DNA of 64,000 nucleotides from assembly GCA_047967505.1 (NCBI GenBank), contig CM106538.1. The stretch is one strand, 5' to 3'. The notes beneath the pieces were generated by a model. The model was not told where the DNA came from, did no database searches, and saw nothing but the letters and a program-made list of their open reading frames with translations. This document shows positions 12,501 through 25,042 of this stretch, one piece after another. This stretch comes from Dipteris shenzhenensis (Eukaryota > Polypodiophyta > Polypodiopsida > Gleicheniales). Each line of letters begins with the position of its first letter. The first letter of the stretch is position 1. The position numbers and the translations under genes are program-made.

Positions 12501-15500
12501 ATACCCCCTGGAAAAGTAGTCTTCGGATAGAAGTGTACTCCTTTTTTTACTTCTAGAATTATGTCCCACATGCTCTGCTTTGGCAACCCTCTACCCTCGC
12601 TTGGCTAAGATGAAGTTAAAAAATTGGGACTCCCTTGAAAGATTTGTCAGTAGTGGTGCAATGTGCACCAGCTTCTATGTAAGGAAAGATCTTGTCTGTT
12701 TGATCCGGAGTTGTCATAATGAGCCCCCCCCCTGCCCGCCTTCCTTGCTTGTGCCCCCGATGCAAGAAAATGGTACAGCCACCATCGACCAACATAACTT
12801 GAGAGATTCACGGGCCTATGACACAAAGTACACTAAAAAATAGTATGTCATACAAGCCACCATTGGCTGATGCAACGGCTCACTGAGTGCTATACTAAGA
12901 GTTTAAAACTCAAAAATCCTAAGAGAAAAGAGGAGACGTAGTCAACTATGATCTTGGTGCTGAGCAATTCTCTTATGGGATATGAGGATATCTCGCATTT
13001 GCCTCTGTCAGGTCGTCTCTCATTGTTGGTGGGCGGTGTGACCTCCATGATTTGTGTATCTGGTGGGCCATATCAAGAGTGATACCTCAAGTCTGATGGT
13101 CTCCTCTAACTAGAGCTAAGATAGATTGGGACCGTGCTCTGGTCTATCTTTGCATTGTGCGTGGTCTCTATGGCTCTGGCTCCACTGCTTCTTGTCTCCC
13201 CTCTTTGCCCTCATATAGGCTAGCTTCTTCTCTGCTCCATTGGGAGCTGGCATCGACTGAATGTGTAGAAGTATGTGACATGCTGGTGTGTCTGGTCTAG
13301 CTGTCTCCCGTGTCACCATCGCCTCTTGCTGTCCAATCAGTCTCAATAGAGTGATCAAGTAACTTGATACTGCATAAAAGATAAACTCCTGTTTTGCACA
13401 TGACTGATGATCCAAGCAGGTAGATACAACAATCAGCTGAAACACTGTGGTTTCAGAAGGGCACACAATGAAGAAGCTATTAGCCTTACAAAGAACTTAG
13501 TATTGAAATGATCTGAAGGGTATAGTAGAACAACAGTATTTCTATGTACTTTTTGAGTTGTTGCCCCTGCTTTTTTAAATGTACACTGTATGGGCATCAT
13601 ACTATCAAGCTGCTGTTATGTCCAGGTGTTTCACTTGTCATTTAGCATCAAGGCAGGGAAGGAAGTTCTCTCAATTAAATTGACAAAGCTGGAGGAATAT
13701 TGAAAAGAGGGGTCACGATTTTATTGCATGCATATTCTATATTCGATCTTATTGAATGACGCGCTACAGTATTTCCAGTGAACATTTCCAGTATAGTTTG
13801 ATCGTTTCTCTTTGTAATTTGGTGGAAGTTTTGGACATGATTTGTGCCTCTCTTCTTGCTGGGCTCCATTCGCTTTATATTTTACATCTGGCTGATTGTT
13901 GGCATTTAATTTCCAGTCTTTTGTACAATGCCAGCTTTGTGGCGATTGCAAGGGGAGGTATGCCTTCTGGGTTTGGACTGACTTTTAGGCGATACTCCAT
14001 TATCTGGAGTCATTAAATTTTTTATTTTTATTTTGCAAGATTTTGATATTCTTTTATTTTTCATCTGATGTTTTCTTTGCCTGACTTGCGTCTTTGTTAT
14101 GGTTTGCTCTCAAGATTTTAATAATGTGCTCTTCATGAGTTTATGTTGAAATTTGGGCCTGCTTAGGTGCCCTATTCTATTATGGACAGTTCTTTATTCC
14201 TGACAAATTAGTGTGATATGTCTACTTTGCATCAAGTATGCCATGATGCAGTCATTATAGTGAATGACAAGGATTCAACACCAATTGCAGGCTCAATGTT
14301 TCATTTTACTTTATTGGAGACAGCTACGTACCTCTCGTATTGCATGATATTTTAGGTTCATCATGTTGAAATTGTAATCCATCCTTCTCATGTGACTGCA
14401 TTTATCTTTTTCTTACATAAGTTTGTCAACGTTGTTGGTTGTCTGATCATCAGAATGATATGTTTTATCAAAACAAGCGGGATATTCAAGCAGCAAAGGA
14501 GCTAATATCGCAGAGAAAGTTGGAGGCTCTTGAAAACTTTTGCCTTAAGCAGGTTTGTGGTGCCATTTAGAGTACAGAGTTAGCTTTTCTCTTCTTCTTT
14601 TTGGGATGTATACTCTCTGCATGTATAATTAGGATGTAAGTGTGTAATGGAGGAACTATTTTTGTAATGAAAGGTAAGTGTTGAAACATTGGTTGATGCA
14701 GTTTTTGATGGCATGCATTAATCTCAGGTTGAAGACTTCTTTGCTATGTGGAATAGTGATTCAAACTTTAGATCAGAGTATGTTAAAAGCAATGAACGGA
14801 GCACCTTAAAGCGGTTGGAGACCTTGGATGGAAGGTCTCTGGGTCCAGATGAGGAGCCTCCGTTGATACTCCTTGAAAATGATGCAAACACTGGTACTCT
14901 GCTGAAGTCTGAAAACAGGCCGGTAGCAGCTTTACAGGCAACTGCATCGGGTGGACGTACAAAGGCTGCTAAGGTGCCCAATGGAGAACTCAAAATGCCA
15001 GAAAGTGTAGTTGAGGTTATAAAGACTGAAAAGCCTAATGAAATTCATTCGTCATTGGAGGCAGCAAGGTCTGAGGAAAAGGTTGTTGCCAGGGCTTCAG
15101 CTGCTACTTTAAAACTAAGTCAGAATAGCCTAGAGGATAGGTTAGAGGATGCAGCTCATGCTGCAGAGCTGAAAGAGAGGCGCAGGCAAGAGGAGATGAC
15201 AAAGGCTAAGGAGGCTGCTGAGAGAAAGAAGAGACGGGCAGAAAAGGCTGAATCTAAAGCACTGGAAAGAGCTAAGAAAGATGCCGAACGTAAAGAAAAG
15301 GTCATACATGCCACTTTATTTTGGTCTTGTATGTTTTAACCTGTGTCTGTGAAGCTGAATTTTGGGCATCTTTTGCAGGAGCGGGAGAAAAGAGAGCGGA
15401 AAAAAGCTGCAGCTAACATTTCACAAGATGAAAGATCACCTTCAGGACTCCAGCCTGTCATGGAAACTCGTGAAGCAACAGCTCCAGTTCCAATTGGTAC

Positions 15501-15711
15501 TTATCCAAACACAGTCAGGGAGACTCATAAACCTGCAAAAGGAGTACCAGGACATTTGAGAAAGGCATCAGCAAAAACCTACAAGGCACCAAGGCCTGCA
15601 GTGTTAAGGCCTTTCTCCAAGAAAGCAACATGGCCCATTCCTATGTGGGCAGTGGTGTTGCTTGCAGTGCTAGCAATGGTTGTTCTTTTGATCGTGTTCA
15701 TGAGCCTTTAG
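9511..15711 (+). CDS. PPI1: Proton pump-interactor 1-like protein, seven coding exons
   Basis: CDS join(9511..10074, 10162..10356, 10462..10641, 10715..10909, 14454..14552, 14728..15300, 15379..15711), all GT-AG with phase-0 junctions, about 712 residues. The start is the ATG of MGAEAFAQ; the frame is open further upstream but has no other ATG. An acidic, disordered N-terminus (residues ~1-150) is followed by a long coiled coil (~160-410) with family-typical blocks LCSSEEELN, YRIQHESIPLKEEK, YQNKRDIQAAKEL and WNSDSNFRSEY. A Lys/Glu/Arg-rich helix (~535-620) and a C-terminal hydrophobic anchor (~687-712, PMWAVVLLAVLAMVVLLIVF) complete it. PPI proteins bind the regulatory C-terminus of the plasma-membrane H+-ATPase and stimulate it; the tail anchors them to the ER or plasma membrane. 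Arabidopsis PPI1 is about 612 residues, so this one is slightly long. It is the only intact host gene in the window. Function is by family recognition; exon borders are read by eye. Confidence 0.9.
10910..14453 (+). other. Large intron 4 of PPI1-like gene with decayed TE sequence
   Basis: This 3.5-kb intron is much longer than the others (about 70-180 bp). Both flanking exons join without missing family sequence, so no exon is hidden here. On the minus strand around 11,230-11,680 a broken frame vaguely resembles a gypsy integrase core, with a PLPI-like block and stops throughout, but the similarity is weak. A frame at 13,116-13,466 (minus) has no clear identity. Most of the intron is unrecognised. 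Confidence 0.6.
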
Positions 15712-16199
15712 GCATCATTACGGGGTATTTTTGAGAGGGAAAGAATCACTTTGAGCAGTTGTATCTTAGAATATTCTTTGGAAAATAACACGACTCATAA
15801 ATTTCACGTTGTACGACCACTAATCTGTAAGTATTAAATTTATAGAACAGTAGTCAGGTTTCTGCAAAGGATACAGATTGGTCTTTTTAAAGCGTGTACT
15901 GCAACTAGCAGAGATTTTTGTAATGATCTGCTTTCCGAATGAATCCTGTAGATGGTTTAGTAATGACCATGAACAAGTACATTCAAAGGTCTAAATGAAC
16001 AGAAGGCTAGAATTCTGGCGCTGGACAGATTCCTATTGGAGCTACAATACCTTTGATATTAGTGTTGTAGTGTAGTGCTTGCCAATCGATTTAGTTCTAT
16101 CCTTTAAACTTTGTTTGAATGTACTTGAGACCTTTTAACAATTATGTTCTGGCAATCTCCTGTGCAATTGTAGAGCTGTCAAGAATCTCACCAGACAGA
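15712..16199 (+). other. 3' UTR / downstream flank of PPI1-like gene
   Basis: Noncoding sequence after the TAG stop. It contains plant-like AT-rich polyadenylation context such as tattaaatttatag and tttttgtaatgatctg (about 15,830-15,930), but no canonical AATAAA in a decisive position. Transcript end not determined. Confidence 0.4.
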
Positions 16200-16745
16200 C
16201 TATTCAAGACTGGGCAATGTGCATGCTTCTTTATGGCGTGTGCATTTCTTGTACCCTTTGCCTTCACGTGCTTGTGTGCACATAAAATGGTCTTTTGAGT
16301 GTGACACATACTTGTTTATGGCACTTGTATTGCAAACATCTGTGCAAACAACCCTTGTTGAAGAGAGACCATTCATGGTTATAAATCTAGCCACGTGATG
16401 AGTGCATATGTGCGTGCGCACGATGGTTATTGGGAGTGCATGCATATTCATGGCACATGCATTGCATGTCCATTACATGATCATTGCTTCCATCTACCTG
16501 TGTGCATGTACAAAAAATGTTCTTTTGAGTGTGAACTTGTTCATGGCATTGCAAACAAATCTAGCCACGTGATGAGTGCATATGTGCATGTGCACGATGT
16601 TATTGGGAGTGCATGCATATTCATGGAACATGCATTGCATGTCCATCGCATGATGACCATTTCTATATGCCTTTGTGCATGTACACAAAATGTTCTTTTG
16701 AGTGTGAACTTGTTCATGGCATTGAACATTGCAAATATTTGTGCA
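16200..16745. repeat. 174-bp tandem repeat, about 3 units
   Basis: The block aaatctagccacgtgatgag occurs at about 16,383 and 16,557, and the block tcttttgagtgtga occurs in three successive units. The first unit is diverged and the last is partial. The units contain alternating purine-pyrimidine stretches (tgtgcatgtgcac). Apparent frames on both strands are by-products of the repeat. Confidence 0.8.
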
Positions 16746-17949
16746 TACATCATGAGCATTTACATACACACGCATTCACACTTATCCTCCATTTCACATA
16801 AACATAAAATGAATTTGGATGTTCTCCCCTTTACTATCAAAGGAACATAGATAGCAACAATTAACACTTGGATTATTGGAGGGTATATTAAGAGCGACCA
16901 TTTTGTAATGGCGAGGTCTACTTTTTAGTTTCTTAATGGTGACTAGAGAATGAGGGATTGTGATAGCACCTAAATAGCACCTAAACAAAGTTTGAGGTGG
17001 GTGAAACGCAAGGACTAATCTAATTGTAGTCCTAGCCTACGACTACCACGTTTGGAATAAGAGAGCATGCCCTCTATTGTTCAATAAGACAGACTTGTAC
17101 CAACCATTGGATTGGTGGGAGGAGGGGGTTGGTAAGTTGGGAACCCTTTTTTTGTTTTTTTTGGGGGGACACGGGGGGTAAGAGCGGGTGGTGGGGTTGG
17201 GAGGGGGAATATCTAGGGGAAGGGTTGAAACAAGGGGAACAAGAAAGAAACAATATTAATGTTTTTGGAGGGATTGTGGGACCATATCAGAAGTGTGAAC
17301 GAGATTATACATTGGGCTTTGGAATGGATTCTTGTAAGATACCAACAAAATTGAATTGTGCTTTGCATGAGCCTCTGATTGGGGTCCCATCTGTCTCTAA
17401 AACATGTTGGTAGTCATGTTGCCTTCTCTGTTGCTCAATAAGATGGACTTGTGGATGTCATGAAGTAGCTTGGTATCATGGTGCCACAATGAGGTGCCTT
17501 GAATGGGATTATATATTGTCAAAATTTTGTGCCTTTATGCTAGATGTCTCATATCTTGCAATGTTTGGGATAATGTCTAGAATCAATGGGACAATGTCTA
17601 GAGTTTGCCCATGGCTATCTGTGCTAATTTAGGGTAAATGTGTAGGTATCCCTGCCTCCATTTTTACGAGGGACTTCTAGTAAAGGAGGACCATCCAAGG
17701 GTGTTAGGGAGTTATTAGAGGTGGGGAAGTGAGAAATTGGTCAAGGTTCAAAGATTGTGGTAAATTAGGAGATATATCGTAGGACACATTGCTCATATGG
17801 TGCAATAATCAAGGAGGTAAATTTTAGAGGAGCCACAATGGATAGATTTTATACATTTGAGATAATATTTGACAAGGTTCTTAATGTGAATGCAAATCCT
17901 TCGTCTCTTTGCCCTTCTATGATCATGCTCCAATTCTCTTAATAATGGA

Positions 17950-17950
<1 letters not shown>
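16746..17950. other. Gene-free stretch
   Basis: No supported gene or family. A G-rich segment at about 17,115-17,230 gives a low-complexity frame that I do not regard as coding. Confidence 0.5.
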
Positions 17951-17952
<2 letters not shown>

Positions 17953-17994
<42 letters not shown>

Positions 17995-18014
17995 CCCTTC
18001 CCCCCCCCCCCCCC
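17953..18014. repeat. (CT)n microsatellite followed by poly-C
   Basis: About 19 CT units (17,953-17,990), then a run of about 15 C (18,000-18,014). Simple sequence with homopyrimidine asymmetry. Confidence 0.95.
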
Positions 18015-18167
18015 ACACATCTTTTTTTTGTTTTAGGGTAATACTATAGATTACTGTGCAGGAATCCTTGGAGAAGGTAAAAGCCCACCATGCAATACAA
18101 AAAGAAATAGATCACACATGCCAATAGCAATTGGCGACATAAAGATAACAAACTCCAACATAATCCT

Positions 18168-19060
18168 CTATTGTGCTAGAAAACCACTAAGCAAAGTAGT
18201 GGTGCCATCAATAAAAAGAAATTTCTTTTGACCCTTGCGATTCTTCTTGACATAGTCACGAAAACGAAACTTTTGAATCATTGGGTCAAAAACTTGCAAC
18301 ATAGGATGCATATCATGGAGTGAAAAATTGCTTTTAGATTTAGGAGAAGTATCTTGCTCTCTCAAATCCACATTCAGATCCTCATTACCATCAGTAACTA
18401 TATTTGAAGGAGATATCTCCACTTGTAGCTCAAAAGACTGTGATTTAATGACTGGAGAAGCCATATGAGACGCCACTTCAATAGAATGAGACTATATAAT
18501 TGAAGAGGTCTCTCGAGAGTCAGAAACATCGACACTAGAAGATGTAGAGGCGGTCAAGGAAGAAGGATCATCAAGAGGAGCCACCTAGGAGATCTGCAAC
18601 TGACATCTGCATACCAGAAACTTTTGCCCAAAAAGACATCAATTCGATCAACAACTATATCCGAAGAACAAGCATGCAACGATGCGGAATTCGTGATTTG
18701 GCCCATGAAATGGAGGCAAACACGAAGCTGTTGTGTATGAGAAGTAGTCTGAAGAAGAGACTCTTGAGGGAGAGCGTGTTTGAGCAACAAACTCAGATCA
18801 TGGGCCTCCAGAACGGATCTGTGACAGAAACGACGAACGAGATCTCATTGCAACGTGGAGGAGGAGAAATTCCCACAATCCAACTTCATGGCCTTATCTG
18901 GCTGAGGTGAATTGAAAAGCAACGGCCTCTTCTTTTTGCACCAGTTTGTCACAATAGAAGGAAGAACTTCAGGCGATAGGAAGACAAAAGGTATAGATGC
19001 GCCAATAGATGGAAAGAAAGGAGGAACCGCTTCAGGCTGGAATGAAGGAGAGGTTGAGGG
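18168..19060 (-). pseudogene. Unrecognised decayed coding sequence
   Basis: On minus, two open stretches (18,790-18,554 and 18,476-18,168) and short open pieces up to ~19,060 look protein-like, for example a basic segment FRDYVKKNRKGQKKFLF and a Ser/Thr-rich linker, but are broken by a stop near 18,490 and frame changes. I do not recognise the family. Its position beside gypsy fragments suggests a retrotransposon reading frame, but no zinc knuckle, protease or polymerase motif is visible. Confidence 0.3.
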
Positions 19061-19254
19061 CTGGAACGGAATATCATAGCAAGTTGATTGCTACGTGGCT
19101 ACTACGTGGAGATGCTCTTTGCCATGTGGAGATGCCACTGCATGTAAGGCATGTGGATCAACAACGCTGCAATAAGCAATGACCTTTGAGGTCCACCTAT
19201 TGTCAAAAAGCGGTTCACTGTTTTAAGAGCCGACGATGGAATCTTGTAAACACA

Positions 19255-20178
19255 CTACGTTTTGGTGGAGACGCCATGGATCAAATGGAACATGACGTTC
19301 AACAGACTTCGGCCGCAGGTTTTGTCCCTCTGAGTTATCATTTTGAGGTCACCCCTGAGTTGCTCGCAATGCTCCCCTCCGTGAATATGGCCATTCTTGC
19401 TTCTCGTTCTGTTGCTTTTCCTACCGTGCGTCCTGGTCATGACCCCAAAGTCTGCCCGAAGCCCTTCTCTAGAACACGCGATGATGATATTTACCTGTGG
19501 CTAGACCATTTGGGACAAATTGATGTAATGGGGTTGTACCAAGAGGTACAAGGCTAGTGTGAGTTTGTGTGTGTCACCACATGGTGTTTAGTGTGACCAG
19601 GTTAGGTGGTAGAAGGTTCTAGTAGGTGTGATTAAGAGATTCATGGACCTGATTGAGAAATCAATGAAGAAATTTGTGGATCTAGACGCTCTACTGAGCT
19701 CACATATGATGTCATACATGGATGTAATTAGTGCATATATATTGTCCATCTCTCTTATGAATAAACATGCTTTTCTTCATAACCATGTTTCTATTGATAC
19801 TTCAACAAAATTGATGATATACTGGATTCACTAGCTCACTCCCACTTTTTTACTTCGCTTAACCTCAATCTGGTTACTCACAGATTATGATGCACGAGGG
19901 AATAAGTGTAAAACTTCATTTGACACCCCCTTTGCTCTTTATGAGTTAATGTCATGGATTTCGGCATGTCTAATGCACCCGACTCTTTTCAACGATTGAT
20001 GAATTTTGTCTTGGATGATTTGATTATCCAAGGCATGGTGGCCATTTATCGGGATGATGTCTTAATTCACGCCGTTACCATTAGACAATTATTTTTGCGG
20101 ATTCTTGATGAGGTTTTTCAATTATTGCAGCAATATAACCTTCGTCTTAATAATCATGCCAAATGTCCTTTTGCATAG
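19255..20178 (+). pseudogene. Ty3/gypsy retrotransposon fragment (gag-like piece and RT core)
   Basis: The clearest part is 19,954-20,178, which translates to a gypsy reverse-transcriptase core: FGMSNAPDSFQRLMNFVLDD (the usual FGLxNAPxxFQRLMN), then the catalytic box reading YRDD instead of the typical Y[VL]DD, then a segment ending NNHAKCPFA. Upstream, 19,255-19,557 encodes a piece with RDDDIYLWLDHLGQ that could be gag. Everything between is out of frame and the palm/thumb downstream is missing, so this is a small remnant with no enzymatic capacity. Confidence 0.75.
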
Positions 20179-20508
20179 ACATAGCTTAAATCTCACTCAT
20201 TCGCGTAGGGACACCTTCTATGTCTTCCATAGGTGGGGGGGTATTTGCTAATTCAATCCATTCTTTGAAACTCTCCTAGAGATTGGAATAATTTTGTAAG
20301 AGGATTCTGATGGGAATGGACACCGGGCAACTTAGAATGCTAGAGAGTGCAGCACCTTCAAGTTGGTGTGGCAATACATTATGTTGTACATCTTGTTGCT
20401 GGAACAGAGGATCAAGTACAGTGTTAATACTTGGTGGGGCCAACTCAGGGATTGGATCTTGTGCTTGCTTCTTAGCCTCGAAGTGAGCTTGTTCTTTCTG
20501 TGAAGTGC

Positions 20509-22229
20509 CTAAAATTGAGCCTTCTCCAATGCTGCATTAGGATATGGAGGCTTTTTAATTTGAGGATTAGGAGCTAATGTGGATGAGGTTGGTTGCTCAT
20601 TGCTTGGTGGATGTATAAGCACTTGTGCCTTCTTTTGAATATGTATTCTTGATTGAATTGGAATATTGGGGCCCTTGATGGCCTCTTTTTGCTGGCATGT
20701 AATTACATTCATAGGTTGTGATAATATGCTTGCCGACCCTAGACTTTTATGGTCCCCCTCAATAATGCCGATTGGGACATCAGACTTAGTCTCATTTTGT
20801 TGTGGGACCTTATTTTTCATGGGACAATCCATAGAGCCACATCCAATGCCACAATCTCTGCAGAGTGGTTGGAAAGTAGCGGGGCTACAACGATGAGGGC
20901 ACTCTGCGATCTGGTGATTCTCTCCACAACCGTAGCACTTGATTTGCACTTGATATGTGTTGGGATGAACTTGATTCGCATAGATAGGTATTAAACCTTC
21001 TACTCCTTCCACATAATACGGTGGGTACTGAGCTTCATACTTGAATTGCAAATCCACGTCCTCGGCTTGAAGTTGTTGTATTGGAACTGTTAGAAGAGTT
21101 GGATTCGGCACTCTTGGATATGGTCGTGGATTTGGATTCTTGAGTAATTGTGGGACTTGGGTTCGGACGGGAACATGATTCAGCCCCGGAGCTGGAGGTG
21201 CTTGTGTAAGTGTCGGTTGTCTGCACATTGGGATGGGTGCCGGTTGGTACTGTTGAGGTCGGGACGGGTTGTTGCGCATGTTAAGATGTAACTATTTTTG
21301 TCATGTCCACCGATGACGCAAAAGTGGCACCACAACCTTGGCGGTGGATTGGTTTGTGTAGTGATTTTGGCTCTTAGAACAAGGCATTCATTTTTTGTAT
21401 GATTGGCCATGCAATGTAGACACCATATGTTTTCTCATCTTGGATAAGTCTGAGGTGGTGGTTGAGACATGTGAAGCTTTTGTTCTCATGGCCTGCATTG
21501 TTTCTTCTCTTAGCTTCATGGTCATGGCCTTTAGGCGATCTTCATTAGAAGTTTCTATAGTGGACTTGGATTTTCTCCTTTTAGAGTGCTTATCTCACGC
21601 ACTAGATCTTCCATCATCACTGTTGGTGTCAGAGTCACACATTCCATCCTCAATGTCAACGGGTGTCGCATGAGCAGCACTAAATGTTTCATATTGCTAA
21701 ATTTTTTCATGTCTTTGTGGATTTTCTTTCTTAGGTCTACAATGAAGCAGACTGTGAGATACTTATCATTGGGGCGTGGGTCACATTTGACAATTAAGCA
21801 TTTCATCTTGCCCAGGTATGTGCGTACATCTTCTTGCCAACCTTGTTCAAGCTTGCTTGGTTGAAGAGTAGGATCATCTTGTAGTCTCTCCGTTTAAAAT
21901 TGCTTCTTGAATTCAATTTGTAGCGGGTCCCATGTGGCTCTTTCTTCTACTAGGAGGTTTAGGTACCATTCTGAGGCTTCATCAGTTACTTGGCCATGGG
22001 GAACCATGTGACCTTGGTTTGATTTGATTGATATCCTCCAACTCGGCATGCGGCATCAAAATGTTGAAGGAATCTTGCTGGATCGTCCCAACCATTGTAT
22101 TTGGGAATTGCCCAGGGGGCACCTGTCTTGTTTGTTATTGTTGCGGCCAAAATTGTTGCGAGAGTTAAAGAAGTTATTCTCATTCACTTCCAGTTCAAGG
22201 TCACCATCATCGTGACGGCAATATGCCAT
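20509..22229 (-). pseudogene. Ty3/gypsy gag polyprotein remnant
   Basis: Reading on minus from ATG at 22,229 (MAYCRHDDGD), a frame change near 22,120 leads into a typical gag start, PKYNGWDDPARFLQHFDA (22,100-22,050). A middle part (about 21,950-21,555) and a C-terminal part (21,279-20,509) follow. The latter has a Pro/Gln-rich linker, a CCHC zinc knuckle CYGCGENHQIAEC and a second Cys cluster CRDCGIGCGSMDC. Several frame changes and stops split it. Gag packages retrotransposon RNA in cytoplasmic particles. It lies directly downstream (in minus sense) of the long leader at 22,230-25,042 and probably belongs to that element. Confidence 0.85.
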
Positions 22230-22689
22230 GTTATGTTATGGAGGAGTCAAAGGATTGGCTGAATTTCAAAGGGGGAATTTAGGGCAGAGGGTTAATGGAC
22301 GCCTTGGCCAGAGTGTAGTTGCATGCAGATTTGTTGAGAGGTGGAACGGGTTCCTCTTTCGCAAGTGCAAGTGTTGATGTAAGTGTGTTAGGGGGGTTAG
22401 AGATGCATTAGTGTAGTAGCGGCCGTCATGTTAATAATGTGCCCAGGATTGTCCCACATGAGCAGGGAAATGTGCTGGTGCAAATGGATCGTCAATTGAA
22501 GGTCACAAAATTTATGAGCTAACTAGCACAAATTAATGAGTGCTAGGAATGTTGAAATGGTATGGAATGGGCTGGAAAAATTCACCATAGCGTGGTGTTT
22601 CCGTGTGTGAAATCCTAGTTAAATCGGGAACCAGTTTGGGTCCCCAAATGGATGAGCTACGATGGGTTAAAGTAGGTTAAAAATGTGGC

Positions 22690-22995
22690 CCTTTTTTTTG
22701 GGGGGGGGGGGGGGAGGGGGGCACTTTGGCCTTAAGCTTGGTGTGAATGGACTTTAGTGGGAGCTAACTAAACTAGGAAAGTTAGTCTAACTGCTAGTTA
22801 GTTATATTGTTAGTTACTCTAACTAACCTAGCTATGGGCCTAACTAGCTATAGTTAGTCTATTATAACTAAACTACAATTAGTCTAACCTAACGTAACTA
22901 ACTCTAGTTAGTGCAATCACCTAACTAACTGCAATTAGTGTAATTCAAGGTAAAACTAAACTAACCTAGATAATGCAAGCTAACTAAGGTTAGGT
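22690..22995. repeat. Poly-G run and degenerate CTAACTA-type repeat
   Basis: A G run at about 22,699-22,720 is followed by ~240 bp built from variants of tagtta/ctaacta (22,760-22,990). It is simple-sequence DNA inside the gypsy leader region. No gene is present. Confidence 0.75.
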
Positions 22996-24689
22996 CTTTT
23001 TTTGTTTTTAATAAAAATAATAGAATTGAGGGGGGGGTGGGCGGCGGGCTGCTGGGAGGAGTGGGGGTGGAGGAGGAGGGAATGGGGGGGAAGGAGGGGG
23101 GTGTGGGGGTGGAGGGTAGGGGGAGTGAGGAGAGAAGGGAGGGGGGGGGAAGGAAGAGAGGGGGGGGGGGCGGAGGAAGAGAAGGGGGGGGGGAGGTGGA
23201 GGAGGGGGTGCGGGGGGGAAGGAAGAGGAGGGGGTGCTAAGGGGGGGGGGGGGTGGTGGAAACTTGACAGACATAAAAATTGACGGAAATTAAAGGGGAG
23301 GAGGGGATGATCACCTACAATGCTCTTCCAATTCTTTCTCTAGATAACCGAATTGTTGAGGGTGAATGGATGGTGGGTGGATGGCTATGTTATCATTGCG
23401 AGGAGGGCTCGAAACAACTTGATGATGAGGATGGGAGTAGGGTGGTGGTCGATGGAGAGGGAGGAGGGTCTTGCGTAGGGCTCGAAATGGGGAAGAGGAT
23501 GGAGGCTAGATGTGGAAGAAGAAGAATGAGGGGGTGGAGTGGGTTTTTATAGGAATGGGTTTAGGGTTCTGGTAAAACTCTAAAGACTTCCTGGGCCATA
23601 ACTTTTCATGGTTAGGTCGGATCGCTCTTCTGTAAAAAGGTGAAATGTTCAAAATTGCAAGCTCTACACATTAGTGTCCATGAGATAGCCTGATTTTTTA
23701 TTCAAGTGGCTTATTTTTAGCAAATAAAGAAAATTTCTTATGGTAGTAATTCAAGGTTGATGTTTGGGTTTGATATTTTTGGCTAGAGTTGGAATTTTTT
23801 TTTACTCTCCTTGCTTTTTAGTGCTATGTTCGTGAAAGTTTGTGGTAGTTTGTTTTTTACACATCCTTGCTTATGTTTACTCGTTACTTGAGATGCTAGT
23901 CTCCCCGAGAGTGGTGCCAAGTGTTGGCTCTTTCCCATGGCTTTTATAGGAAGAGCAAGGTTTTCTCAGTTTACATGGTTCCAAGGCTTTTTGTCACCTA
24001 CATATATATCGGTGTTATTATTTATAGTATAAGCACGTAGCTTAGGACCTCGGGTCGTATTCCAGTGAGAGACGTAGGCTTAAGTGTAATAAGCAAAAAC
24101 ATTGCATGCATGTGTAAAAGGAATGGGCATCATCATGATTGGAGTAATGAAGGTTTTTGCCTTCATTGGGGGTTGAAGGGTTCTCGAAGGGTTTAGGAGG
24201 AGTTTTAAGGGTTAGAGGGAGGTTCCAAGGTTTTGAAGAAGGTTCTAGGGTTTAGAAGAGGGTCCAATGTCTAGAAGAGGTTCCAAGGTTCAGAAGGGGT
24301 TTAAGGGTTAGAAGGAGGATTCAAAGTTCAGGGCAGAGTACAGGAGGAGCATGGGAGTGGGAGAGAAAGAAGGTGTAAGAGCATGGGGGAGGAGGAGAGA
24401 GAGGAGGAGGGAGGAGAAGAGGGAGGATAAGGGAAGAGGAGGAGGGAGGAGGAGAGGGAGGAGACGGGAGGAGGAGAGGGAGGAGAAGGGAGGAGAAGGG
24501 AGGAGGAGAGGGAGAGGAGGGGTTGCAAGGTTAGGGGAGAGGAGAGGAGGAGTTGCAAGTTTAGGACATGCTTTTGGATGTGGACTGCAAGGAAGTATGG
24601 ACACTTGGAGATAATTGCTTGGAATACCAAAGTAGAACTCAACACAATGCCCCAAAGAGTGTGGGTTTCATTCCATTATGGGGTATTTA

Positions 24690-24930
24690 TACAAGTTAGA
24701 GAGCTTCTCTCTCTGCATGTAGGAATTATAAAACATTCTCTCTCTACATGTAGAACTTGCATCTAAGATGCACACATAGAAGTTTCATATTGCATGTAGG
24801 AGTTGCATGTAGAAGTTGCATGTAGAACATGCATGTAGGAGTTGCATGTACAAATTGCATGTAGGAATCATATGTAGAACTTGCATGTAAAACATGCATA
24901 TAGGAGTTGCATGTTGAAAATGCATGTTAA
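24690..24930. repeat. gcatgtagaacttgcatgtag-type minisatellite
   Basis: Tandem 13-16 bp units alternating gcatgtaggagtt and gcatgtagaactt. The reverse-complement array occurs at about 59,680-59,860 in the other copy of the same gypsy leader, so the minisatellite is a component of that family. Confidence 0.85.
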
Positions 24931-25042
24931 GGAATCATAAGAGAGATTATTCCTAGCCTTATGCACGTACAAGCGGAGCTTTGTTGCTACCCTACACACA
25001 CATTCTGTGCTACCTAAGTCAATGTTGGCACAAAGACAACAG

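Larger units (their letters stand above)
22230..25042 (-). mobile_element. Gypsy LTR/leader region, minus orientation, with two purine tracts
   Basis: In minus sense it begins about TGTTGTCTTTGTGCCAACAT at 25,042. It then runs through a minisatellite (24,930-24,690), a first pyrimidine-rich tract (purine-rich on +, 24,350-24,560), and a block with tttcctataaaaaccc, a TATA-like sequence at about 23,550. A second pyrimidine tract (23,270-23,000) leads into gag at 22,229. The same blocks occur in opposite orientation at 59,550-62,035, so this is a dispersed family. The LTR/leader boundary is not resolved because I found no matching 3' LTR. Apparent long frames in the tracts are low-complexity artefacts. 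Confidence 0.7.

Noticed and set aside
16395-16850. 151-codon Cys/His-rich frame
   Set aside because: Internal translation of the 174-bp tandem repeat; the repeat period explains the repeated motifs and both strands are equally open.
23002-23283. Gly/Arg-rich and Pro-rich frames
   Set aside because: By-products of a purine tract in the gypsy leader; same situation at 24,308-24,655 and 59,948-60,345.
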